Of a DNA stretch of 64,000 nucleotides, positions 25,561-32,614 are shown in pieces. The DNA lies in the NCBI GenBank assembly GCA_963977135.1, contig CAXBNN010000005.1, positions 124,001 to 188,000 of the forward strand, in the 5' to 3' direction. The DNA comes from UBA2040 sp963977135 (lineage in GTDB: Bacteria; Bacteroidota; Bacteroidia; Flavobacteriales_D; Crocinitomicaceae). The position numbers and the translations under genes are program-made. Positions within the stretch are counted from its first letter, which is position 1. Each line of letters opens with the position of its first letter. The notes beneath the pieces were generated by a model. It searched no databases. It was not told the origin of the DNA and was given only the letters and a program-made list of their open reading frames with translations.

Positions 25561-25578
25561 TTAGTCAATTACGAATTG

Positions 25579-25619
25579 AAAATTACGAATTGGGTTAGTC
25601 CTGGTTCGTAATTTTTTTT
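25579..25619. terminator. Rho-independent terminator after queA
   Basis: AAAATTACGAA (25579-25589) pairs with TTCGTAATTTT (25605-25615) around a 15-base loop, followed by more T residues. A third copy of the AATTACGAA unit lies at 25568-25576. Confidence 0.7.
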
Positions 25620-25620
25620 A

Positions 25621-25725
25621 TCCGCTCACTTCGACTCCGCTCAGTGTGCGGCACGAATAATTAAATTCTTTTCAAATCTTACTAAATCCGCGTCCTGACT
25701 TCGTTCCTACGTCAGACAGGCAGGC
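25621..25725. repeat. Intergenic repeat block between convergent genes
   Basis: It contains an imperfect hairpin (CCGCTCAC at 25622 with GTGTGCGG at 25644), the TTCGACTCCGCTCAG unit shared in part with 7051 and 18648, and a second hairpin (CTGAC at 25695, GTCAG at 25711) followed by AGACAGGCAGGCGC. No coding potential is visible. Confidence 0.6.
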
Positions 25726-25770
25726 GCATTCCATGGCACAATCCGCCATCCGCAATTCAAGAATTCGTAA

Positions 25771-26490
25771 TTACTTCGAGAATTTATATTTGAAAATGCA
25801 GTAAATCGCTCTGAACCCATCTTTCCATCCAATTTTCTTACCTTCCTCATACGTTCTTCCGTAATAAGAAATGCCAACTTCGTAGATTCGAATACCTTTC
25901 ATGCGAGCAAGTTTAGCGGTAATTTCAGGCTCTATTCCAAAACGATTTTCTTTGATTTTGATTTGTTTCGCAATTGAACAACGAATCAATTTATAGCATG
26001 TCTCCATGTCCGAAAGATTCAGGTTGGTCATCATATTGGAAAGGGTAGTTAAAAACTTATTTCCAATTGAATGCCAGAAAAACAAAATTCTATGTGGATG
26101 ATGTCCAACAAATCTTGAACCATAAACCACATCTGCGTTGTCCATGAAAACAGGCTTCAAAAGCAAATTGTATTCAGTAGGATCGTATTCCAAATCTGCA
26201 TCCTGAACAATCATATAATCACCTGTACATTCCTGAATTGCCCTGTTGATTGCTGCTCCCTTTCCTTGATTAACTTCTTGAGAGAAGAAACGAATATCCA
26301 TTTCAGGGTTTTGGGAGATATATTCCTCAACTTTTGCAACGGTGCCATCTTTAGAGCAATCGTTTACAATTACAATTTCTTTAGTAATTCCATTGATTAA
26401 TTCCACTTCTCGAACTTTTTCAAGAATGACTTGGATAGTGTTTTCCTCGTTGTATGCAGGAATTAAAATGGAAAGCTTTTGGATGCTCAT
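25771..26490 (-). CDS. Family 2 glycosyltransferase (dolichyl-phosphate mannosyltransferase-like)
   Basis: A 239-residue GT2 enzyme with a GT-A fold. It shows the nucleotide-binding start LSILIPAYNEENTI, IVNDCSKDGT, the GKGAAIN loop, the acidic DAD motif (Asp97, Asp99 in VQDADLEYDP), VVYGSRFVG and the later DMETCYKL. The shape matches bacterial relatives of dolichol/polyprenol-phosphate glycosyltransferases without C-terminal membrane helices. It probably loads a hexose on undecaprenyl phosphate or a glycolipid. It stands alone, with a -7-like element 18 bases before its start. Confidence 0.87.
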   Translation of the reverse strand: MSIQKLSILIPAYNEENTIQVILEKVREVELINGITKEIVIVNDCSKDGTVAKVEEYISQNPEMDIRFFSQEVNQGKGAAINRAIQECTGDYMIVQDADLEYDPTEYNLLLKPVFMDNADVVYGSRFVGHHPHRILFFWHSIGNKFLTTLSNMMTNLNLSDMETCYKLIRCSIAKQIKIKENRFGIEPEITAKLARMKGIRIYEVGISYYGRTYEEGKKIGWKDGFRAIYCIFKYKFSK

Positions 26491-26508
26491 GGTTAATTAA
26501 TTTTCGCG

Positions 26509-26516
26509 CAAATATA
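26509..26516 (-). promoter_or_regulatory. Candidate -7 element for the glycosyltransferase
   Basis: The minus strand reads TATATTTG (TAnnTTTG), 18 bases before the start codon. The -33 region does not match well. Confidence 0.4.
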
Positions 26517-26553
26517 AGTTAATTTCAAAATGTTCTTATTTCGCAGTTCAGAT

Positions 26554-26586
26554 TTTCTATTAACGCAAATATATTGAGTAAATTTG
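26554..26586 (+). promoter_or_regulatory. Promoter for the oxidase assembly operon
   Basis: TTTC (26554-26557), a 21-base spacer and TAAATTTG (26579-26586) fit the Bacteroidota consensus with one mismatch. It lies 25 bases before the GTG start of ctaB and probably drives the run of genes to 31839. Confidence 0.6.
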
Positions 26587-26611
26587 CAACGTTTTAAAAA
26601 AGCATCCTTCC

Positions 26612-27478
26612 GTGTCGAGCAAAATCAAACAATACGCTTCTTTTACTAAGTTTCGACTTTCATTTTTAGTTGTTGTATCTGCGCTTTCTGGCTATCTGTT
26701 CAATAATGGGACAGATTTATATGAGATATTCTTATTGATGATTGGTGGAATGCTGGTCACGGCAGCGTCTAATGGTTCGAATCAAATCTGGGAACGCGAT
26801 CTTGACATCTTGATGAAAAGAACCTCAAAACGCCCTTTGCCGACTAAAACGATGTCTCTTAGGGAAGCTTATTCTGTCGTTATTGTTTGTCTTTTGGTTG
26901 GTTTGTCCATGTTAGCACTTTTAAACTGGCCTTCCTTTGCTTTGGGACTATTGGCATATGTACTTTATGTTTTTGTTTACACGCCAATGAAACGGAAATC
27001 GAGCTGGGCTGTATTTATAGGGGCATTTCCTGGAGCTATACCTCCTATGTTAGGAGCAGTTGCCGCAACAGGAGAATTTGGTTTCGTTCCTGGAATATTA
27101 TTCTTTGTCCAGTTTACATGGCAATTTCCTCATTTTTGGGCAATCGCTTGGGTTGTTGATGAAGATTATAGAGCCGGAGGATTTAGTCTCTTGCCTTCTA
27201 AAAAAGGGAAATCAAAAAATTCTGCTTTTCAAATTGCTGCCTATTCATTGTTGTTGATACCATTTAGTTTGATGCCCTGGTGGCTTGGTTGGACGGGAAC
27301 CTCTACGCTAATTATAGTTGGTGCCTTGGGACTTTGGTTCTTTGCACTCTCGTACAAACTGTTTTTAACCTGCGATGATAAGGATGCTAAAAAACTTATG
27401 TTCGCTTCGTTTGTTTATTTACCAATAATACAATTCGTTTACGTCTTCGATAAAATTGGGGACGCTATTCCATATTAA
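26612..27478 (+). CDS. ctaB: Protoheme IX farnesyltransferase (heme O synthase)
   Basis: A 288-residue UbiA-family polytopic enzyme. The prenyl-diphosphate-binding region NQIWERDLDILMKRT is followed by the signature SKRPLP, and a second aspartate region WAIAWVVDEDYRAGG lies in the C-terminal half. It attaches farnesyl to heme B, giving heme O for terminal oxidases. The start is a GTG at 26612; no ATG lies in frame before the first conserved helix. It heads an operon of oxidase genes, the next starting 18 bases after its stop, which supports its role. Confidence 0.95.
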   Translation: MSSKIKQYASFTKFRLSFLVVVSALSGYLFNNGTDLYEIFLLMIGGMLVTAASNGSNQIWERDLDILMKRTSKRPLPTKTMSLREAYSVVIVCLLVGLSMLALLNWPSFALGLLAYVLYVFVYTPMKRKSSWAVFIGAFPGAIPPMLGAVAATGEFGFVPGILFFVQFTWQFPHFWAIAWVVDEDYRAGGFSLLPSKKGKSKNSAFQIAAYSLLLIPFSLMPWWLGWTGTSTLIIVGALGLWFFALSYKLFLTCDDKDAKKLMFASFVYLPIIQFVYVFDKIGDAIPY

Positions 27479-27496
27479 ATATTTAAAACAATTAAG

Positions 27497-28555
27497 ATGA
27501 AAAAAGAATTCGAAGATCAATTGACTCCTGAAGTACGTGAGAAAATGAAAAAGAATCTCGTTTACATCGGGATTTTTAGTGTCGTGATGTTATTTGCGGG
27601 ATTTACTTCTGCATATTTAGTAACCATGGGCGATTCGTTCTGGTTGAAACATCCGCTTCCGTGGGGTTTTTGGGCAAGTACAATTACAATAGCTCTGTCA
27701 AGTCTCACTTTTATCATTGCGATAAAAAACATACAAAAAGGGAATACACAGGGTTTAAAAACCTTCATGGCTTTAACCGTATTTCTGGGCTTGCTTTTTG
27801 TTTATTTCCAGTTCAAAGGATATGGTCAACTTACAAGTGAAGGAATTCATCCTGTAAACAATCATTTAATCGTCACTGACGGTAGATATGGTGATTATTT
27901 TGAGGTGAAATATAAAGATGTTCTTGTAGAAGTTGATGGAAATCATTACAAGTTGAAAGGTAAGGAAATGACTGAAGCTCAAATGAAAGATTTGCAAGCA
28001 TTCATGTCCCAATTTTTAGAGTTAAGTGAGAAAAAACCTTTCAAGGTGAATTCTTATGGAAAAGATTTTGTGTTGTATTTTGAAAACACCTTAGTGACAG
28101 AAAAAGCAGGAAATTTGTTAAAAAGTGATGGTGAGGAGCTGGCTTTTGTCGATCGTTTGCGTTTGCGAGATTTAGCCATGAATGTACACGATGGACGCGG
28201 AGACTTTTTCGTAAAAGGAGATATCGGTAAGGACTTTAATATTTATTACAAAGGTAAAGCGTTGGAATACAAGGATCGCACTTTGCTTTTTGAAGGAAAA
28301 AAATTGAGCAGCTATCTTCAATTAAAAGCAATGGAAACGGCAGATACTGCAAGTTCGTTTTTATACATTATTACTTTCCTGCATTTGCTTCATATTTTTG
28401 TTGCTCTGATTTATCTTTTAAGAGTCACAATCTATTCATTTTCAGGTAGATTTACTGCGGAAAATCACCTTAGCTTAAAAACCGGCGCAATTTTCTGGCA
28501 TTTTTTAGGTCTATTGTGGTTGTATTTGTTGTTATTTTTGCTTTTTATTCATTAA
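27497..28555 (+). CDS. COX3-like heme-copper oxidase subunit with repeat-built insertion
   Basis: A 352-residue relative of oxidase subunit III. Helices cover about 20-110 (VYIGIFSVVMLFAGFTSAY, FWASTITIALSSLTFIIA, TFMALTVFLGLLFVYFQFKG) and 284-352 (SSFLYIITFLHLLHIFVALI, GAIFWHFLGLLWLYLL). Between them is a hydrophilic insertion of about 170 residues made of 2.5 units of 56 residues starting at 131, 187 and 243 (YGDYFEVKYK, YGKDFVLYFE, IGKDFNIYYK). As I recall, equivalent Bacteroidota proteins are near 190 residues with a short loop here. The reading frame is intact, so the enlarged loop is a real part of the protein. It probably forms a beta-rich domain outside the membrane. Confidence 0.85.
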   Translation: MKKEFEDQLTPEVREKMKKNLVYIGIFSVVMLFAGFTSAYLVTMGDSFWLKHPLPWGFWASTITIALSSLTFIIAIKNIQKGNTQGLKTFMALTVFLGLLFVYFQFKGYGQLTSEGIHPVNNHLIVTDGRYGDYFEVKYKDVLVEVDGNHYKLKGKEMTEAQMKDLQAFMSQFLELSEKKPFKVNSYGKDFVLYFENTLVTEKAGNLLKSDGEELAFVDRLRLRDLAMNVHDGRGDFFVKGDIGKDFNIYYKGKALEYKDRTLLFEGKKLSSYLQLKAMETADTASSFLYIITFLHLLHIFVALIYLLRVTIYSFSGRFTAENHLSLKTGAIFWHFLGLLWLYLLLFLLFIH

Positions 28556-28579
28556 ACTTGCAAACAAAAAAAATTCAAG

Positions 28580-29605
28580 ATGGCTGGACACGCTTCACAA
28601 GACATTAGCGCTACGAACCTTTGGGACGGAAAAGTATCTCCTTTTTCGACGAGCTACGGTAAATTAATGATGTGGTTTTTCTTAGTATCCGATGCACTTA
28701 CCTTCGGTGGTTTGTTGATTGCATATGGTTTTACAAGACATGCTACTCAAGATGCATGGCCAATTGGTGAAGAGACATTCAACTCTATGCCTTTCTTAGG
28801 TCATGGTTATCCTTTACTTTATGTTGCCTTAATGACTTTCATACTTATCGTTTCTTCGGTAACGATGGTTTTGGCAGTTGAAGCTGGTCATAGAATGGAT
28901 AAAAAAGGAGTTACGAAATGGTTAATTGCGACTATTATCGGTGGTTTCTTCTTCGTAGCTTCTCAAGCATGGGAGTGGAGTCACTTTATTCATGGTTCTG
29001 AATTCGGCAAGGTTGAATTATCTGATGGTTCTCAAGCTATTGTTAAAGGTCATTTCGGTGAATTGAAAAACTTTACAGTAACAGAAGCCGGTCAACACCA
29101 CAAAGTCGGCGACGTTATCACCGACGATTTGATGCATTCATTTCAACATGCAGTTGAATTGGGTCATATCGAAAACGGAATCATTACTTTACACGACGGT
29201 TCTAAAGCGAAAGTAGAAAAAGCTGCTGATGAGCATATGGAATTAATTATCAAGTCAGATGGAAAAAACCATAAAGTCGGTGATGTTATAGCAGGAGACA
29301 AAGCTTGCGACATGTACGGAGAAGTAATTAACAGTGGAGTAGCTGATCGCGTTATTTATGGCGCAAATATGAAACAAAACGAATACGGACCTCAACAATA
29401 TGGTCAATTCTTTTTCTTTATTACTGGTTTCCACGGTTTCCACGTATTCTCAGGAGTAATGATTAATATCATAATCTTGTTAGGAGTAGTGAAAGGAACT
29501 TATCATAAAAGAGGACACTACGAAATGGTTGAAAAAACTGGTTTGTACTGGCACTTTGTCGATTTAGTTTGGGTATTCGTATTTACCTTCTTTTATCTTA
29601 TTTAA
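28580..29605 (+). CDS. Cytochrome c oxidase subunit III (second copy) with large loop
   Basis: A 341-residue subunit III with canonical segments GKLMMWFFLVSDALTFGG, SSVTMVLAVEAGHRMDKKG, ASQAWEWSHFI, then FFFFITGFHGFHVFSG and YWHFVDLVWVFVFTFFYL. An extramembrane insertion occupies about 143-265, between the WEW helix and the FHGFHV helix. It holds two related stretches 57 residues apart (145-183 and 202-240), each beginning with a DGS motif and ending with HKVGDVI. Bacteroidota versions of this subunit commonly have an insertion here, but the internal duplication is notable. It would stabilise the proton-pumping oxidase core (subunits I and II are not in the window). Confidence 0.93.
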   Translation: MAGHASQDISATNLWDGKVSPFSTSYGKLMMWFFLVSDALTFGGLLIAYGFTRHATQDAWPIGEETFNSMPFLGHGYPLLYVALMTFILIVSSVTMVLAVEAGHRMDKKGVTKWLIATIIGGFFFVASQAWEWSHFIHGSEFGKVELSDGSQAIVKGHFGELKNFTVTEAGQHHKVGDVITDDLMHSFQHAVELGHIENGIITLHDGSKAKVEKAADEHMELIIKSDGKNHKVGDVIAGDKACDMYGEVINSGVADRVIYGANMKQNEYGPQQYGQFFFFITGFHGFHVFSGVMINIIILLGVVKGTYHKRGHYEMVEKTGLYWHFVDLVWVFVFTFFYLI

Positions 29606-29626
29606 TTACAATAGAAAAGACATATC

Positions 29627-29995
29627 ATGGAAAGAGATGATGTTATAGAATATTCCTTAGACGCTCACCACAGTGAAGAACAAGGAAAAGTTTTAAGAAA
29701 GAAAATTTGGAAAGTAACAGCAATACTGACAATTGTAACTGTTGTTGAGGTAATGCTTGGAGCTTTCATCAAACAAGGTTCTGGTGTTTGGCCATATGTA
29801 AAATGGACATTTGTTCTTTTAACTTTGTTGAAAGCTGGATATATTGTATTGTCTTTTATGCACCTTGGTGATGAGAGAAAAGTGATGAAATATGTGATTC
29901 TTATTCCATATTTCATATTCATGGTATACTTAATTTTTATTGCACTTTACGAAGGATTAGCCGTTGAAGGCGCCTTGACCACATACGGAGCATAA
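29627..29995 (+). CDS. Cytochrome c oxidase subunit IV family protein
   Basis: A 122-residue protein with three predicted helices: KVTAILTIVTVVEVMLGAFI, WPYVKWTFVLLTLLKAGYI and MKYVILIPYFIFMVYLIFIA. The phrase SFMHLGDERK between helices two and three is typical of prokaryotic oxidase subunit IV (CtaF/CyoD type). The hydrophilic N terminus has DAHHSEEQGK. It would be a small accessory subunit of the aa3/caa3-type oxidase. It starts 21 bases after the subunit III gene and 8 bases separate it from the next gene. Confidence 0.9.
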   Translation: MERDDVIEYSLDAHHSEEQGKVLRKKIWKVTAILTIVTVVEVMLGAFIKQGSGVWPYVKWTFVLLTLLKAGYIVLSFMHLGDERKVMKYVILIPYFIFMVYLIFIALYEGLAVEGALTTYGA

Positions 29996-30003
29996 CTTTT
30001 CTA

Positions 30004-30684
30004 ATGGCAAAAAGAACTACAGCCGCACGAATGAAAGTAGCATTAACATTTCTACTTTTATTTGGACCTGCTTCTATTTTGGTGTTCATCGCTACTCGAG
30101 GATGCGAACATAAATTCAAAGAACTTGACGATTACGGAATAGCGAATGATTATTCGTTTACGGATCTTAAAGGTAAGAAGTACACTTCTAAAGATTTTAA
30201 GGATCAAATTGTACTTATTACGACGCTTCAAGCAAGCTGCCCAGATTCATGTGCTATTTCATTTTTTCATTTGAATCAAGCGATTTATCAAAATATATAC
30301 GCCAACAAGCGGAAGATAAAAAAGCAAGCCAGAATCATATCTTTTGTAACGGATGGTGAAGGAAACCCAGTTGATGACATGAGTCAGGTTGACGCAATGC
30401 TGAGAGATCGAGTTCTTGATTATGACCCAAGTATTTGGATTTTGGCAAAAGGCGACGCTAAAGAAGTCTATGATTTCAAAAATAATGGCAAATCGCTTCT
30501 ACAAGAAGGTCCAGAATATTTCGGAGGACAAGCCTATCAAGAATTAATTCTCCTTTTGGATAAACAAAATCACTTACGAATGGTTTTATCTGGAACATCG
30601 GAAGGAATGATTCGCAGAATGAAAGAACACCTTGCGCTTTTGCATAAGCAATACGACAAAGAATCTAGTAAAAAGAAAAAATGA
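30004..30684 (+). CDS. SCO1-like protein lacking the copper-ligand histidine
   Basis: A 226-residue membrane-anchored thioredoxin-fold protein. One helix (residues 11-31) is followed by a periplasmic domain with the CxxxC motif CPDSC (Cys79, Cys83). In the next gene, a SCO protein, the third copper ligand is His173 in GGYAHSPAF; the aligned stretch here reads GGQAYQELI, with Tyr178 in that place. The overall fold and operon position fit SCO/SenC, but copper binding in the usual way is doubtful and a thiol-reductase or partner role is possible. It overlaps the following gene by 4 bases (ATGA). Confidence 0.8.
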   Translation: MAKRTTAARMKVALTFLLLFGPASILVFIATRGCEHKFKELDDYGIANDYSFTDLKGKKYTSKDFKDQIVLITTLQASCPDSCAISFFHLNQAIYQNIYANKRKIKKQARIISFVTDGEGNPVDDMSQVDAMLRDRVLDYDPSIWILAKGDAKEVYDFKNNGKSLLQEGPEYFGGQAYQELILLLDKQNHLRMVLSGTSEGMIRRMKEHLALLHKQYDKESSKKKK

Positions 30685-31340
30685 TACGTTTCGTTTTAAC
30701 TGTTACATTACTTTCATTCATTTTAATTTCCTGTAAAGAAGACTATACACCTTTGCCCATTGTAGGTAACTTTGATTTGGAATATAGCACCGTTGATGGA
30801 AAAGAAATCGTCGATACGATTTATCCTAAAATGGTTGACTTTGAGTATTTGAATCAAGATTCAATGCTAATTACTTCTAAAGACATGAAAGGTAAAGTCT
30901 GGGTTTCGGATTTCTTCTTTACATCTTGCCCAACGATTTGTCCAACGATGACAAAACAGATGAAACGTTTGAACAATGAACTTTCGGATTTGTCTAATGA
31001 AATACAATTCATGTCCTTTTCCATTAATCCCAAAATGGACCAACCTTCGCGCTTGAGAGCCTACATCAAAAAGCACGAGATCACTGCAAAAAATTGGCAG
31101 TTCTTTACAGGCGACGAAGAAAAAACACACAAATTAGGAATTGAGAATTTTCAAATATTCGCTGGAAAAGATGCTGAATCTGCGGGTGGATATGCTCATT
31201 CTCCTGCATTTACATTGGTCGATAGAAATGGTTATATCCGCGGAGTTTATGTCGGTGTAGAACCTGAAGATGTAGACAGAATGGCAAAAGATATCCGTTT
31301 ACTTTTAAAACATGAATATGGCGTTACTGGATCCAAATAG
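30681..31340 (+). CDS. SCO family copper chaperone lipoprotein
   Basis: A 219-residue lipoprotein (signal with lipobox ILISC at 14-18) carrying a complete SCO/SenC domain: copper-binding CPTIC (Cys83, Cys87) and His173 in YAHSPAFTLVD. SCO proteins deliver copper to, or reduce, the CuA centre of oxidase subunit II on the outer face of the inner membrane. Its operon position next to subunits III and IV fits that role. It is translationally coupled to the preceding SCO-like gene by an ATGA overlap and overlaps the DUF420 gene by 23 bases. Confidence 0.93.
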   Translation: MIRFVLTVTLLSFILISCKEDYTPLPIVGNFDLEYSTVDGKEIVDTIYPKMVDFEYLNQDSMLITSKDMKGKVWVSDFFFTSCPTICPTMTKQMKRLNNELSDLSNEIQFMSFSINPKMDQPSRLRAYIKKHEITAKNWQFFTGDEEKTHKLGIENFQIFAGKDAESAGGYAHSPAFTLVDRNGYIRGVYVGVEPEDVDRMAKDIRLLLKHEYGVTGSK

Positions 31341-31839
31341 TAAGAAAACTCAGAATATTATCAAGATAGTTTCAATTGCAATACCTGTTGTTGTGGCAAT
31401 TTTGTTTGGCGTGAAGATTCCAAATGTAGACACATCGTTCTTACCGCCGGTTTATGCTACAATAAATGGCTGTACAGCTGTTTTACTTATTGGAGCTCTC
31501 TTAGCTATAAAAAGCAAGGACATGCGCTTACACAGAGCTTTAATTCGCTTGTGTCTTTTGTTGTCCATTGTCTTTTTAGGTTTATATGTTGCCTATCACA
31601 TGACGAGTGATTCAACTCCTTACGGTGGTGAATATGGAATGGTTTATTATCCAATACTCATTTCGCACATTGTATTAAGCATAGTTGTTATTCCTATCGT
31701 ACTTTACACTTATTTGTGGGCATGGCAAGGAAACTACGCTAAACACAAAAAATGGACGCGCTATGCTTGGCCTTTGTGGTTTTATGTCGCGGTTACGGGT
31801 GTTGTGGTGTTTTGGATGATTTCGCCATATTATAAGTAA
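31318..31839 (+). CDS. DUF420 membrane protein
   Basis: A polytopic protein of 173 residues from the ATG at 31318 (another ATG lies two codons upstream). It has four to five helices and the conserved DUF420 features: MRLHRALIRL, VAYHMTSDSTPYGG, ISHIVLSIVVIP and the C-terminal KHKKWTRYAWPLWFYVAVTG. DUF420 (YozB/CtaM) members are linked to heme A maturation or assembly of heme-copper oxidases. Being last in this operon supports an oxidase assembly role here. The start overlaps the SCO gene by 23 bases and a terminator follows. Confidence 0.88.
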   Translation: MALLDPNSKKTQNIIKIVSIAIPVVVAILFGVKIPNVDTSFLPPVYATINGCTAVLLIGALLAIKSKDMRLHRALIRLCLLLSIVFLGLYVAYHMTSDSTPYGGEYGMVYYPILISHIVLSIVVIPIVLYTYLWAWQGNYAKHKKWTRYAWPLWFYVAVTGVVVFWMISPYYK

Positions 31840-31862
31840 ATCGCTAATTCTTTAAAACCAAA

Positions 31863-31892
31863 AAAACCCTTCATCTTTCGATAAAGGGTTTT
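31863..31892. terminator. Bidirectional terminator between the oxidase operon and sod
   Basis: AAAACCCTTCATC pairs with GATAAAGGGTTTT (one mismatch) around TTTC-rich loop bases. A-rich sequence before and T-rich after serve both convergent transcripts. Confidence 0.85.
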
Positions 31893-31913
31893 CAATTTAA
31901 ATAAGTTTTAAGC

Positions 31914-32513
31914 TTACTTTGTTGCAGTATATCTTGCTGCTACAGCGTTCCAATCAATAACATTAAAAAATGCATTGATGTAATCTGGACGTCTGTTTTG
32001 ATAGTTCAAGTAATAAGCGTGTTCCCAAACATCAATTCCTAAAATTGGTGTTCCTTCGCAACCTTCACCCATTAACGGATTGTCTTGGTTAGCTGTTGAA
32101 CAAACGCACAATTTACCTTCGCAAACACATAACCAAGCCCAACCTGAACCGAAACGTGTTGCTGCAGCTTTTGCAAATTCATCTTTGAATGCATCAAAAG
32201 AACCGAAAGTTGAATTGATATCATCTCCTAAAGCGCCTGTTGGATTTCCTCCACCGTTTGGCGACATAATTGACCAATACAAATCATGGTTGTAATAACC
32301 ACCACCGTTGTTACGAACAGCCGGTTTGTCTTTACATACTTTCAAGATATCTTCTATGCTCATGTTCGCCATATCCGTTCCTTCAATAGCTGCATTTAAG
32401 TTGTTTGTGTATCCTTGATGATGCTTTGTATGGTGGATTTCCATTGTGCGCGCATCTATATGCGGCTCCAATGCATCGTAAGCGTATCCTAATTTTGGTA
32501 ATTCAAAAGCCAT
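31914..32513 (-). CDS. sodB: Superoxide dismutase (Fe/Mn family)
   Basis: A 199-residue cytoplasmic Fe/Mn superoxide dismutase. Metal ligands are His27 (HHTKHHQGY), His76 (NHDLYW), Asp161 and His165 (DVWEHAYYLNY). The metal, Fe or Mn, cannot be told safely from sequence, so the symbol is tentative. Unusual are six cysteines: Cys60, the pairs 129/131 and 136/138 in one beta-hairpin (LCVCEGKLCVC), and Cys152. Its own -7 element lies 37 bases before the start. A terminator shared with the oxidase operon lies behind it. Confidence 0.95.
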   Translation of the reverse strand: MAFELPKLGYAYDALEPHIDARTMEIHHTKHHQGYTNNLNAAIEGTDMANMSIEDILKVCKDKPAVRNNGGGYYNHDLYWSIMSPNGGGNPTGALGDDINSTFGSFDAFKDEFAKAAATRFGSGWAWLCVCEGKLCVCSTANQDNPLMGEGCEGTPILGIDVWEHAYYLNYQNRRPDYINAFFNVIDWNAVAARYTATK

Positions 32514-32550
32514 TTTATTTTATTTTTAAATGAATATTTATGTTGATAAT

Positions 32551-32558
32551 CAAAGTTA
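32551..32558 (-). promoter_or_regulatory. Candidate -7 element for sod
   Basis: The minus strand reads TAACTTTG, an exact TAnnTTTG match, 37 bases before the start codon. Confidence 0.5.
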
Positions 32559-32584
32559 GCAATAATATAGGGACTTGCCTTTTC

Positions 32585-32600
32585 TTATCCGAAAGGATAA
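32585..32600. other. Short perfect hairpin with GAAA loop
   Basis: TTATCC-GAAA-GGATAA lies between the amidohydrolase stop and the sod promoter. It has no T run on the minus strand, so it could be a weak terminator for the amidohydrolase operon or a regulatory hairpin for sod. Confidence 0.35.
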
Positions 32601-32614
32601 TGGTGAATTAACAA

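Noticed and set aside
30004..30684. Peroxiredoxin instead of SCO-like protein
   Set aside because: The CPDSC motif has the three-residue SCO spacing, and the operon holds oxidase assembly genes; peroxiredoxin Thr/Arg signatures are absent.
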